Assembly: GCA_017303905.1 (NCBI GenBank) | Contig: JAFLBH010000001.1 | Span: forward strand, 659,809-723,808 | Length of the DNA: 64,000 nt | Source: Bacteroidota bacterium | GTDB taxonomy: Bacteria > Bacteroidota > Bacteroidia > B-17B0 > Aurantibacillaceae | Reading direction: 5' to 3' | Notes under the pieces: generated by a model | Told to the model about the DNA's origin: nothing | Database searches by the model: none | Seen by the model: only the letters and a program-made list of their open reading frames with translations | Translations under genes and position numbers: made by a program | Shown here: in pieces, positions 1 to 10,507 of the stretch | Numbering within the stretch: the first letter of the stretch is position 1 | How the letters are laid out: every line of letters starts with the position of its first letter

Positions 1-39
1 TTTATTTTTATACCGTTATTTGCTTTAAAACATAACGAT

Positions 40-714
40 ATGATCGACTTAAAAGAAACTAATAAAAAGGACCCTATTAAAAGAAATGTGGAGCATGGGT
101 TAGACAACATGAAAGGTTGTACTCCTTTTGATCCTCCTTCTGTTTACGAAGAGGAGAAGAAGCCAAAGGTTGATTTTAAAACTATGCATGAAACATTACA
201 GGAGTTAGTACGTGAACACGAAGTGGCGACTGCGGAAATTGATAAATTTGAAACTGCTTTAGCAGAGTTCAAAACAAATGGCTATAACGTCACATCGGAG
301 ATAAATTATGCATTTTCAGATTTTTTTAAATTTTACGATAACAAATTATTAGTTCACAATGAAAAGGAGGATAAGGTACTTTTCCCACTCTTAAATAAAA
401 AACTTTTGGAGTCAGGCGAACACAGTACAGGCGACAACCCAAAAACAGCCATTGATGTGATGGAAGATGATCATGTTAAATTTATTCAGTTGGGCACATT
501 GGCATTTAATTTATTAGGATTGGCAACACGAATTCAAGATGTTACTTCAAGAATGTTTGTGTATGATACTGCTTATGATACATGCCGTGAATTTACGGAG
601 CTTCTAAGACTTCATATTTACCGCGAAGATTATACGTTGTTTCCTTTAGCTCAGAAATTAATCAGTGAAGATGAGTTTAATCAATTACTTAATCAACATA
701 AGAAATTCAAATAA
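40..714 (+). CDS. Hemerythrin-like di-iron domain protein
   Basis: This is probably a soluble four-helix di-iron protein that handles NO, O2 or iron stress. The expected ligand pattern is visible: His60, His106 with Glu110 (H-x3-E), His145, and His192 with Glu196 (H-x3-E). An extra N-terminal segment of about 45 residues precedes the domain and contains a lone Cys27; I do not recognise it, and it is not the N-terminal domain of ScdA/YtfE. The reading frame is open to base 1 of the window, so the true start may lie upstream. The next gene, moaA, begins 7 bp after the stop, so the two are probably co-transcribed, in front of a Crp/Fnr regulator. A role in NO or nitrosative stress is inferred from these neighbours. 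Confidence 0.75.
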   Translation: MIDLKETNKKDPIKRNVEHGLDNMKGCTPFDPPSVYEEEKKPKVDFKTMHETLQELVREHEVATAEIDKFETALAEFKTNGYNVTSEINYAFSDFFKFYDNKLLVHNEKEDKVLFPLLNKKLLESGEHSTGDNPKTAIDVMEDDHVKFIQLGTLAFNLLGLATRIQDVTSRMFVYDTAYDTCREFTELLRLHIYREDYTLFPLAQKLISEDEFNQLLNQHKKFK

Positions 715-721
715 GCAAAGT

Positions 722-1711
722 ATGCTGCGCGATCAGTTCGGAAGAATACATAATTATTTGCGCATTTCTTTAACAGAGCGATGTAATTTGAGGTGTTTTT
801 ATTGTATGCCTGCAAATGGCATTCAACTATCACCCAAAGAAAATATTATGCGCGCAGAGGAGATAGAGATCTTGGTCTCAAAATTTGTAAAGTTGGGAGT
901 GAATAAAATAAGGTTTACTGGTGGTGAGCCTTTTGTAAGAAAAGATTTTGATAGTATTGCGACAAGCCTAAGTAAATTGAATTGTGAAATGGCTATTACT
1001 ACAAATGGTATTCTTATTGATCAGCACATTGAGACTTTTAAGAACTGCGGCATCTTTAAGATTAATATCAGTATCGATTCATTAAAAAAGGATAAGTTTA
1101 ATTCAATTACACGTCGTGATTATTTTAACCGTGTAATGGATAATATTGAGCTCTTATTCAGTAAAGGATTTAATCCGAAGCTAAATGTTGTTGTTATTAG
1201 GGGAGTGAACGATGATGAATTAATTGATTTTATTGGCTTAACAAAGGAATGGAATACAACAGTTCAATTTATAGAATACATGCCCTTTCAGGGAAATAAA
1301 TGGGATTTTTCTAAAACAGTCAACGCAGAGGAAATTTTGCAGAATGTATCTAGAATATTCGGCGAAGGAAATGTGTTAAAGGTAGAGGATAAGAAAAATG
1401 ACACATCACGAAAATACAAGATTAAAGGATTCACCGGAAATTTTGGTATGATTTCTACCGTAAGTAATCCATTTTGTGATTCATGTAATAGAATTAGATT
1501 AACTGCAAACGGAAGAATTAAAAACTGTTTGTTTTCTGGTTCGGAGACCGATTTACTTACTGCTTTACGAAATAACGAAAATGTTGAAGAGCTAATTAAG
1601 GAAACTGTATTTAATAAAAAAAGTCAAAGAGGTGGAATAAAGAATTTTGCGAGTGAAGAGGGAAGACTAATGTCGGAAAGTAATAGAAGTATGATTTTAA
1701 TAGGAGGATAA
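722..1711 (+). CDS. moaA: GTP 3',8-cyclase MoaA (molybdenum cofactor biosynthesis)
   Basis: MoaA is a radical SAM enzyme that converts GTP to 3',8-cyclo-GTP, the first step of molybdopterin synthesis. With the start at 722 the protein has 329 residues, the usual family length. The N-terminal cluster motif CX3CX2C is at Cys21, Cys25 and Cys28. The C-terminal cluster CX2CX13C is at Cys252, Cys255 and Cys269. The chain ends in the conserved Gly-Gly tail. A farther in-frame ATG at 665 would add 19 unconserved residues and overlap the preceding gene by 50 bp, so I reject it. No other moa genes are present. The placement beside NO and respiratory genes suggests supply of cofactor to a molybdoenzyme such as nitrate reductase, which is not in the window. 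Confidence 0.95.
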   Translation: MLRDQFGRIHNYLRISLTERCNLRCFYCMPANGIQLSPKENIMRAEEIEILVSKFVKLGVNKIRFTGGEPFVRKDFDSIATSLSKLNCEMAITTNGILIDQHIETFKNCGIFKINISIDSLKKDKFNSITRRDYFNRVMDNIELLFSKGFNPKLNVVVIRGVNDDELIDFIGLTKEWNTTVQFIEYMPFQGNKWDFSKTVNAEEILQNVSRIFGEGNVLKVEDKKNDTSRKYKIKGFTGNFGMISTVSNPFCDSCNRIRLTANGRIKNCLFSGSETDLLTALRNNENVEELIKETVFNKKSQRGGIKNFASEEGRLMSESNRSMILIGG

Positions 1712-1721
1712 TAATAATTTT

Positions 1722-2376
1722 ATGTTTTCATTAAGTTTATTTACTAAGTATTGCTCAAATGAGAGCAAAAAAGTATTTGAAAAAAACAGACAAACTTTGT
1801 TTTTTGAGGAGGGACAAAGAATCTTTAATGAAGGAGAGCAGGTAAAAGGGATTTATTTTATTGAGAGAGGAAGAATAAAAGTACTTTCTAAATCACATGA
1901 TAATTCGGAAAAAATCATTCGCTTAGCTTCAAATGAAATGATAGTAGGCCATAGAGGACTTAATACAAAAGTTTATCCGATATCTGCCGAAACTTTAGCA
2001 GAGTCGGTTATTACATTTTTGCCAATTGAAGTTTTTTCTTCAATTCTTAAAAGTAACAATGAAATGGCCGTATACCTGATTAATTTTTTATCTGATGAAC
2101 TTAGAGATTCGGAAACCAGAATGAAAAACTTATTAATTCTTGACCCTAAAACAAGAATTGCAATTATATTAATGAAATTAATTGATTGTTTCGGATACAA
2201 AAAGAATGAAGGAAATAAGTTATTAAGCTATACATTATCGCGTACGGATATAGCCAATATGGCCGGCACCACTTACGAAACAGTTATTAGAACATTAGCA
2301 GCACTTAAAAAAGAGCGGGTAATTGATTTAGTAGGTAAAGAGATTGCAATTGTGAATGCAAAAAAATTAAATCAAG

Positions 2377-2405
<29 letters not shown>
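1722..2405 (+). CDS. Crp/Fnr family transcriptional regulator
   Basis: The protein has an N-terminal cyclic-nucleotide-binding-like beta-roll (about residues 25-115), a long dimerisation helix, and a C-terminal winged helix-turn-helix (about 170-215). The recognition helix reads YETVIRTLAAL: the Glu and Arg that contact DNA in the CRP/FNR family are kept, but the Ser of FNR is Ile. There is no N-terminal cysteine cluster, so it is not an iron-sulfur FNR; it more resembles the DNR/NnrR type of NO-responsive regulator. It starts 10 bp after moaA and its end overlaps the next gene by 29 bp. The FNR-like palindromes upstream of norC and tpl are candidate targets, which is inference. The effector cannot be deduced from the sequence. 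Confidence 0.88.
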
Positions 2406-5050
<2,645 letters not shown>

Positions 5051-5098
5051 AATATTATAATTATTTGTATAATAATTTTGGTTTAAATATTTATTCTA

Positions 5099-5563
5099 AT
5101 GGAAGTAGAAATGTTATTAAACAGTCAGAATTATATTGAGTATGATATGCTCGAGGTCTCACTCAATTATTGGTTTAATGATCAGGAAGACCGCCGATGT
5201 CCATTTCCAGATTATATAAAAAGTGATTTGCGAAAAGCAGCCATTACAAGTTTCTTAAATTGGACGAAAAAATTGTCGGATGATGCCAAGAAGGAAATTA
5301 ACGATGAAATTTTAATTGAAAGATTTGAAGAGTGCTTGTTTGAAGAAGCCTATAAAATGGTTATGACGGAAGAAGAAAAAATTACGGTGAAATATCCTTT
5401 TATGTTACGTTGTGGAGATAAGGTTCATTATAAAGATAAGCCAGAGAGTATCGTGGTAAAGCGCGAACTAACAAATGAAGGCGACACGAAATACATGCAA
5501 GTAACATTTGAGGAAATAGAATCCGGACAAATGTGGAACTCTTCTTTTGAATTACCGGAATGA
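5099..5563 (+). CDS. Hypothetical acidic protein
   Basis: I do not recognise this 154-residue protein. It is soluble, acidic and probably alpha/beta; the N-terminal half is helical with several aromatic residues (NYWFND region) and the C-terminal 45 residues look like beta strands. There is no signal peptide or membrane segment. A second Met at residue 5 is an alternative start. Its stop overlaps the start of the thioesterase gene by 4 bp (ATGA), indicating translational coupling. The gene is divergent from tpl and shares its upstream region with the FNR-like palindrome. No function can be assigned. Confidence 0.75.
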   Translation: MEVEMLLNSQNYIEYDMLEVSLNYWFNDQEDRRCPFPDYIKSDLRKAAITSFLNWTKKLSDDAKKEINDEILIERFEECLFEEAYKMVMTEEEKITVKYPFMLRCGDKVHYKDKPESIVVKRELTNEGDTKYMQVTFEEIESGQMWNSSFELPE

Positions 5564-6021
5564 TTAAGTTTAAAAAAAGTGCTCACTCAGAAACTATTGT
5601 AACAGAGGTAGTGTGCCCGAATGATACTAATCCGATGGGGATATTACAGGGTGGGCGATTAGTTCAGTGGATGGATATTGCTTCCGCGGTTTGCGCGCAA
5701 AATCATGCTGAGAAAATTTGTGTTACGGCATCTATCGACAGTGTAAAGTTTAAAATGCCCGCTAAAGTGGGCGATATCATTACTATTAAAGCTAAAGTTA
5801 CCAGAGTGTTTAATACCTCCATGGAAATTCATGTTGTAGCCTGGGCAAAAAAAATAGTCAGCCAAAAAGCATATTTAATTAATGAAGCTTATTTTACTTT
5901 TGTTGCATTAGATGATAATGCCAAAGCTACTCATGTGCCTCAAATAAAACCCTCTACTCTTCAAGATAAGAAATTATTTCTCTCAGCAAATACTAGACGA
6001 AAATCAAGATTAAAATTTTGA
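5560..6021 (+). CDS. Acyl-CoA thioesterase, hotdog fold (YciA/BFIT type)
   Basis: A single hotdog domain, likely hydrolysing acyl-CoA thioesters in the cytosol. The N-terminal part shows the family pattern of an Asn-Pro turn followed by LQGGRLVQWMD, which covers the long hotdog helix with its conserved Gly-Gly and catalytic Asp at about residue 37. Strand motifs VTASIDSVKFKMPAKVGD and the following KVTRVFNTSMEIHV region are typical. At 153 residues the length fits one domain, functioning as an oligomer. The gene is coupled by a 4-bp overlap to the hypothetical protein upstream and ends 2 bp from the convergent norB. The substrate is not predictable. Confidence 0.88.
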   Translation: MIKFKKSAHSETIVTEVVCPNDTNPMGILQGGRLVQWMDIASAVCAQNHAEKICVTASIDSVKFKMPAKVGDIITIKAKVTRVFNTSMEIHVVAWAKKIVSQKAYLINEAYFTFVALDDNAKATHVPQIKPSTLQDKKLFLSANTRRKSRLKF

Positions 6022-6023
6022 CA

Positions 6024-7337
6024 TCATTTCGATTTACTTATTCCTTTAAAGAAATAAGGTATAATTATTGCAAAACCAATCAACATAAACAAGCCCGCTG
6101 TTGCAAAAACATACAGGCTTGTTACTACCGACGGAATTACCGAAGCATAAGTTTTAATTCCTAAGTACGTCTGATCATAAGCACTGAAAACACCGGCGGC
6201 TATTAAACTTAACCAAAAAATCGCTAAGCTTATTTGAATGATGAGGAAGCCGGCATGAAATATTTTTTTTTGTTTCATCTGAATGTCATCAATCTTTAGT
6301 AGATAAGCGAAGGATCCGAGTAGAATCATGCTGTTTATACCTATGGTGGTTCCCATTGCGTGTGCAACAGTTATATGTGTTCCGTGAGTATATCTGTTAA
6401 TGGCCGGGATACTCATGAAGAGTGCTAAAATCAAGTTAAGAAAAACCCAAAATTCGGATGCTATAAGAAACCTGTAACTAATGAGTTGTTTAAAGCGCAA
6501 TGTTTCCGAAAGTGTTTTTTTGAATCCTTGAATAATATTAATAAGAAGTATCCATTCTGTCATGCTAATTGCATAAGCAACATGCCTCATCCAATTATTG
6601 GTTGGTAAATTGTAAATATGATGCCCCCAATTAAAGAGTAAATTAGTAAAACCTAAAAAATAGAACACAATTGATTTTTTATCAAATGCAATTTCTTTTT
6701 TACCACTAATTTGTACCATTAGATATAAGGATGTGCCGTAAATCATTTGATTCCATGCGCCCACCATACTGCCATTAGCTTTCCATTGTATTGTAACTTC
6801 TTGTAAAAACGACTCGCGAAACCAAGTAATTTGCCACAAATTTTGCTCTATAAATGTTATTAGAAAAAATAACATTCCGGTTCCCCACATTATAATGTAT
6901 TGTGGCCGCTTGTTAGGTTCGTTTTTCCAAAACAAAAAATAGTAAGAACAAAATCCAATCCAGCATAATAGAAGTAGTAATGAAATCCATCCCGGGAACT
7001 CCCAATATTCTCTTCCGCCAAATTGTTTAAATGTGTAATGTATAAAAATCACCACAATGCTTATCTGCCAAAGTACTATTGAAACGTTTCGAATGCTTAA
7101 CGCGTTTTTCGGAACTGTTTTGTCTTTTTGATTATGAAGAAAGATATTAAGTGAGGCTCCGCTTAGTATCCAAAACAAGGCAGCGCTTACATGCATCGGC
7201 CGCAGTTGTTGTAATGGCAAGTAGGCTTTAATATGTTCGTGAAAAATAAATGAGAATGCTGTAATTACCCCAAGCACTAATGAAAATAAAAGCAAAATAA
7301 ATACGAAACGAGTATAATTTCTTTCCAGCTTATCCAT
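6024..7337 (-). CDS. norB: Nitric oxide reductase large subunit NorB-like, divergent active site
   Basis: A heme-copper superfamily membrane protein of 437 residues with about 12 helices, expected to reduce NO to N2O with electrons from the adjacent NorC. Gap-free local alignment to remembered Pseudomonas NorB gives His49 (low-spin heme b), the FeB pair His239-His240 in NWGHH, Glu261 (equivalent to Glu280), and His326 (heme b3). Three positions are not canonical: the helix-VI FeB ligand His207 is Asn188, Glu211 is Val192, and the second heme-b ligand His349 is Met328 (AHAMG instead of AHGHL). It could be one of the NOR families with altered FeB ligands, or have a changed activity. It starts 1 bp after norC ends. 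Confidence 0.8.
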   Translation of the reverse strand: MDKLERNYTRFVFILLLFSLVLGVITAFSFIFHEHIKAYLPLQQLRPMHVSAALFWILSGASLNIFLHNQKDKTVPKNALSIRNVSIVLWQISIVVIFIHYTFKQFGGREYWEFPGWISLLLLLCWIGFCSYYFLFWKNEPNKRPQYIIMWGTGMLFFLITFIEQNLWQITWFRESFLQEVTIQWKANGSMVGAWNQMIYGTSLYLMVQISGKKEIAFDKKSIVFYFLGFTNLLFNWGHHIYNLPTNNWMRHVAYAISMTEWILLINIIQGFKKTLSETLRFKQLISYRFLIASEFWVFLNLILALFMSIPAINRYTHGTHITVAHAMGTTIGINSMILLGSFAYLLKIDDIQMKQKKIFHAGFLIIQISLAIFWLSLIAAGVFSAYDQTYLGIKTYASVIPSVVTSLYVFATAGLFMLIGFAIIIPYFFKGISKSK

Positions 7338-7338
7338 A

Positions 7339-7731
7339 CTAATCTATTATGTAAGTTCCGGTCCAATGTACATTCTTGAAGTCAACAGCCGAAGGACCAG
7401 ATTTATCTACCCATTTTAAAAAAGCGATTACTTTTTCTATTTCATTGTCGCTTAAATTAAAATTTGGCATTCGTGAAGTACCGGATTTAATAACTGCTTT
7501 AATGTAGGCCACATCTACTTTAGAAGTGCTGTTTGTTAAATCAGGCCCCATGTAGCCCCCTAAGCCATATAATTGATGACAGGCCTGACAGTTTCTGTTC
7601 TGCCAAATCTCCCAACCTTGATTAATTTCCTTAGTTAAAGGAGCTGTAGCTTTATTATGACATAAAACGTTTATAAAAACAGTATAGACAACAAAACTTA
7701 CAACTAATGATATCCACGTAATCTTAACCAT
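7339..7731 (-). CDS. norC: Nitric oxide reductase cytochrome c subunit NorC
   Basis: A membrane-anchored c-type cytochrome that passes electrons to NorB. It has an N-terminal signal-anchor helix (about residues 4-23) and a heme c motif CQACH (Cys48, Cys51, His52), followed by the NorC-typical stretch YGLGGYMGPDLTN. Met88 in SRMPNF is the probable distal heme ligand. The length of 130 residues is slightly below the common 145-150. It is the first gene of a norCB operon; an FNR-type palindrome and a TAnnTTTG-like element lie directly upstream. Confidence 0.92.
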   Translation of the reverse strand: MVKITWISLVVSFVVYTVFINVLCHNKATAPLTKEINQGWEIWQNRNCQACHQLYGLGGYMGPDLTNSTSKVDVAYIKAVIKSGTSRMPNFNLSDNEIEKVIAFLKWVDKSGPSAVDFKNVHWTGTYIID

Positions 7732-7744
7732 GTTTTGCGAGCTT

Positions 7745-7788
7745 CTAAATTATGCGGATTATATATTTTAAAACATGATTCTAATCAT
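7745..7788 (-). promoter_or_regulatory. norC promoter with FNR-type operator
   Basis: A perfect palindrome ATGAT-TCTA-ATCAT occupies 7775-7788, centred about 50 bp upstream of the norC start codon. On the minus strand TAATTTAG (7745-7752) matches the Bacteroidota -7 element TAnnTTTG at all but one position. If transcription starts around 7739, the palindrome centre lies near -42, the class II activator position used by FNR and CRP. The leader would be only about 8 bases. The rest of the 289-bp gap (7732-8020) shows no gene or RNA that I can recognise. Confidence 0.5.
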
Positions 7789-8020
7789 TTATTGTTGCTT
7801 TGCATTATTTATTAAATCATGAATAACTGCTATTAGTTATTGAAGAATTAAATTATTGTTATGTTAATAGTAAGAATATATTTGACAATAGAGCACATTA
7901 TGATGTACCCCATTCTTTGTCTACTCATAGCTGCATTCACCCAAGGGTCGACCCAATTCGTTTTTGTTTTCACAAGCCATCAGAGCGAGTGTGAAAGCGA
8001 TGCTTAAATATTTTATACAA

Positions 8021-8548
8021 CTATTCATGCAAATAATTTTCTTTTGTTAGCCAACCCGTCTGCGATTGTTTTTCAAGTAATTTTATTTTAGCGAAACCGG
8101 GTTTGCAACCTACAAACCAATAAGGAGCCTGCTCATTGCCATTGCCTAATTTTTTAATGTAATGTATCACTTTCGATTTTTTATCAGCGTCCGCATAAAC
8201 AGGGATGCTATCTGATGAATTGAAATTAATCATGGTCAAAAAACCGGAGGGAATTTTTTCCATTTGAAATGCAACGTATTTGTTTTTAGAGCGAACTTGC
8301 GGTTGAATGGTCCAGTAAGCGGCAGAATCTTTAATGATTTTATGATAAGCTTCTGTAGCGCCTTTCTCCGGATATAAATATAAATAAGGTTTTGGAGCTG
8401 GGTTGTCCTTTAGTTTAATGTTTTTAAGTAACAGATGAACCTCTAAACGTTGTTCGGCAGTTTTAACCAAACAGTCACAGGTTTTGTTTTGTGCAGAAGC
8501 AATAAAAAAGTTTAAAAACGAAAAAGCTATGATGCTAAATTTATTCAC
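8021..8548 (-). CDS. Exported protein with SH3-like C-terminal region
   Basis: Not a family I can name. There is a signal peptide (about residues 1-19, ending ASA-Q), followed by a CDC motif close to the mature N-terminus. The last 60 residues (PVYADADKKSKVIHYI onward to TGWLTKENY) have the pattern of a bacterial SH3-like domain. At 175 residues it is probably periplasmic or surface-located. Its start overlaps the end of the AHSA1-domain gene by 4 bp (ATGA), so the two are co-translated, although no functional link is evident. Confidence 0.7.
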   Translation of the reverse strand: MNKFSIIAFSFLNFFIASAQNKTCDCLVKTAEQRLEVHLLLKNIKLKDNPAPKPYLYLYPEKGATEAYHKIIKDSAAYWTIQPQVRSKNKYVAFQMEKIPSGFLTMINFNSSDSIPVYADADKKSKVIHYIKKLGNGNEQAPYWFVGCKPGFAKIKLLEKQSQTGWLTKENYLHE

Positions 8549-8934
8549 TCTCCAAAATATTGTTTCATAGGTTCAAAATAATAATCGCGCCAGCCGTCGC
8601 GGTATTTTTTCGCGTCGCCTTTTTGTAAATTATAGTGGTATAAATTCAATTTGGTTTTCCCGTTTTTCTCTTCGAAATCAATTTCAAGAATAGAATCAGG
8701 AGCATCCTCCGGAAACTCGGAGGTACGCCATGTTTGTACAATTTTTTTATTGGCTTTTAACTCTGTGTTTTTTCCGCTGATGTATCCATCCCAGGCGGTA
8801 AATTTTCCTCCTACTTTGGATGAAACTTTTGCGGCACCTCCTGTGAAGGCTGCATGTTCTTTACTGGTTAACCAGGCTTTGTATAACTTAGCGGCTTTAA
8901 CCGGAAGCGTTACTGACATTTTTAATGATTCCAT
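8545..8934 (-). CDS. SRPBCC / AHSA1-domain protein
   Basis: A single START-like helix-grip domain of the Hsp90-ATPase-activator-homologue 1 (AHSA1) type, 129 residues, cytosolic. Typical features are the N-terminal SVTLPVKAAKLYKAWL strand-helix unit, FTGGAAKVSSKVGGKFTAWDG, the tryptophan strand KKIVQTWRTSEFPE, and a C-terminal long helix. Such domains bind hydrophobic ligands; the ligand here is unknown. It is the first gene of a two-gene unit with the exported SH3-like protein. Confidence 0.88.
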   Translation of the reverse strand: MESLKMSVTLPVKAAKLYKAWLTSKEHAAFTGGAAKVSSKVGGKFTAWDGYISGKNTELKANKKIVQTWRTSEFPEDAPDSILEIDFEEKNGKTKLNLYHYNLQKGDAKKYRDGWRDYYFEPMKQYFGE

Positions 8935-8987
8935 AAATACGATTTATAATAATAAATGTAATGAATGAAAAGAAGAATGTCAAGCAT

Positions 8988-9013
8988 AAAAAAACCCCGC
9001 CTAAAGCGGGGTT
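8988..9013 (-). terminator. Rho-independent terminator after pit
   Basis: An 8-bp GC-rich stem (aaccccgc at 8993-9000 with gcggggtt at 9006-9013) and a 5-base loop, followed on the minus strand by a T-run read from the A7 tract 8988-8994. It lies 23 bp beyond the pit stop codon. Confidence 0.85.
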
Positions 9014-9035
9014 CTTCAATCATAGAACTATTTTA

Positions 9036-10442
9036 TTAACCTAATAAAGCACGGAATAATAAGAACAATCCGCCTGATAAAATAATTGTTACCGGTAAGG
9101 TTAATAACCAGGCTAAAGCAATTGTTTTAATAGTATTCTTTTGTAAGTTTTTCAAACCTTTCTTTGCCACCATAGAACCGGCAATACCTGAAGACAACAT
9201 GTGTGTAGTAGAAACCGGTAATCCGTAAGCAGATGCCATACCAATTCCCATGGAAGCAACCATTTCAGCACTTGCACCTTGCGCATAGCTCATGTGTTGT
9301 TTACCAATTTTTTCTCCTACTGTTTTTACAATACGTTTCCAACCAATCATAGTTCCTAATCCTAAGGAAATGGAAATTAAAATAATTACCCATGACGGAG
9401 CGTATTCGATAATTCGTTTAGAAGCTTTTATTTCTCTGTTTAAGTCCTTAATGTCGTTAGCACTTAAAGTTAAGTTACCGCCTTTAATTAATTTTTCGGT
9501 GTTCTTGGTTACTTTCACTACATCTTTACGTAAACTGAAACGTTCAGTTACCGCAACTTCTTCAGAAGAAAATTTACCATTGGTTGTTTCATGAAAGTGA
9601 ATGCTGTGTTTCATTACATCGGCAAACATTTTCTTTTCTTTAGCGGCTAAAGCAGTTGTGTCTGCTTTTTTCATCAGTAATTCAATCTTATCCATATTGC
9701 CATGGATGCTTTGTAAGTTGATAGATTTATCTACCGCGAAATAGCCCGGAAGAATCGCAATTAAAATCATCATGATTAAACCTACACCTTTTTGTCCGTC
9801 GTTTTGTCCGTGGAAGAAACTTACCGTTCCGCAAGTCAACCATAATAACATTCTGATCCAGATAGGAGGTTTTTTTCCGGGGATTGGTTCTTTGTAAATG
9901 ATTTCATTTTTGATGAAACGTTTAAAAATAAACATCATGATAATGGCTAATGAGAAACCGATAAGCGGAGACAATAATAATGCTAAGCCTGTATCTTTAG
10001 CTTTGTCCCAGTTAACGGCAGTGCCGCCAACTTCGCCCGGTAAAAAGTAAAATGCAATACCAATACCTAAGATAGCGCCAATTAAAGTATGAGAGCTGGA
10101 AGATGGAATACCATAGTACCAGGTTCCAAAATTCCAGATGATGGCACTCACTAATAATGCCAATACTAAAGCGATGCCGTGATAAGGATTTGCATCAACC
10201 AGCACATCCATAGGCAATAAGTTTACAATTCCCATGGCTACGGCGATACCTCCAAATAAAACACCAACGAAGTTTAAGATACCACTGTATACAACAGCTA
10301 CAGTTGGCTTCATGGAGTTGGTATAAATTACGGTAGCAACAGCGTTGGCTGTATCGTGAAAACCGTTAATGAATTCGAAAAAGCAAGCTAAGAGCAAGCA
10401 AAGAATAAGTAAAATGGCCAGGCCTGTAGTTAATCCAAACAT
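9036..10442 (-). CDS. pit: Inorganic phosphate transporter, Pit family
   Basis: A low-affinity phosphate/cation symporter of the inner membrane. The family signature GFHDTANAVATVIYT is at residues 27-41, and the second PiT repeat is seen near the C-terminus (SAEMVASMGIGMASAYGLPVSTTH). A hydrophilic cytosolic loop of about 110 residues (roughly 235-345) separates the two halves, as in many Pit proteins. The length of 468 is normal. It lies 60 bp downstream of the OprP-like porin gene, but has its own candidate promoter with a 7-4-7 direct repeat overlapping the porin stop codon. Pit and the porin together would carry phosphate across both membranes. Confidence 0.93.
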   Translation of the reverse strand: MFGLTTGLAILLILCLLLACFFEFINGFHDTANAVATVIYTNSMKPTVAVVYSGILNFVGVLFGGIAVAMGIVNLLPMDVLVDANPYHGIALVLALLVSAIIWNFGTWYYGIPSSSSHTLIGAILGIGIAFYFLPGEVGGTAVNWDKAKDTGLALLLSPLIGFSLAIIMMFIFKRFIKNEIIYKEPIPGKKPPIWIRMLLWLTCGTVSFFHGQNDGQKGVGLIMMILIAILPGYFAVDKSINLQSIHGNMDKIELLMKKADTTALAAKEKKMFADVMKHSIHFHETTNGKFSSEEVAVTERFSLRKDVVKVTKNTEKLIKGGNLTLSANDIKDLNREIKASKRIIEYAPSWVIILISISLGLGTMIGWKRIVKTVGEKIGKQHMSYAQGASAEMVASMGIGMASAYGLPVSTTHMLSSGIAGSMVAKKGLKNLQKNTIKTIALAWLLTLPVTIILSGGLFLLFRALLG

Positions 10443-10461
10443 AATATCAATTTTATGGTTA

Positions 10462-10507
10462 CAAATCTATTTTTTAATAACGGAATCCGTGTTAAGTTAA
10501 TGTTAAA
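10462..10507 (-). promoter_or_regulatory. pit promoter with Pho-box-like direct repeat
   Basis: The plus strand reads TGTTAAG (10490-10496), TTAA, TGTTAAA (10501-10507), giving two 7-bp repeats at an 11-bp period with 13 of 14 repeat positions consistent. On the minus strand TAGATTTG (10462-10469) is a perfect Bacteroidota -7 element TAnnTTTG, 20 bp downstream of the repeat. The repeat replaces the usual -33 TTTG and overlaps the stop codon of the porin gene. Confidence 0.55.

Noticed and set aside
40-714. Assigning the hemerythrin as ScdA/YtfE (RIC)
   Set aside because: The N-terminal ScdA-type domain and its Cys-containing motif are not present; only the four-helix domain is supported.
665-721. 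Upstream ATG of moaA giving a 348-residue product
   Set aside because: It overlaps the hemerythrin gene by 50 bp and adds residues not part of the MoaA fold; the ATG at 722 matches the family length.
7945-7954. GGGTCGACCC palindrome as a tRNA or attachment-site remnant
   Set aside because: It is only a 10-bp palindrome with no cloverleaf arms or flanking direct repeats; the gap holds no recognisable RNA gene.
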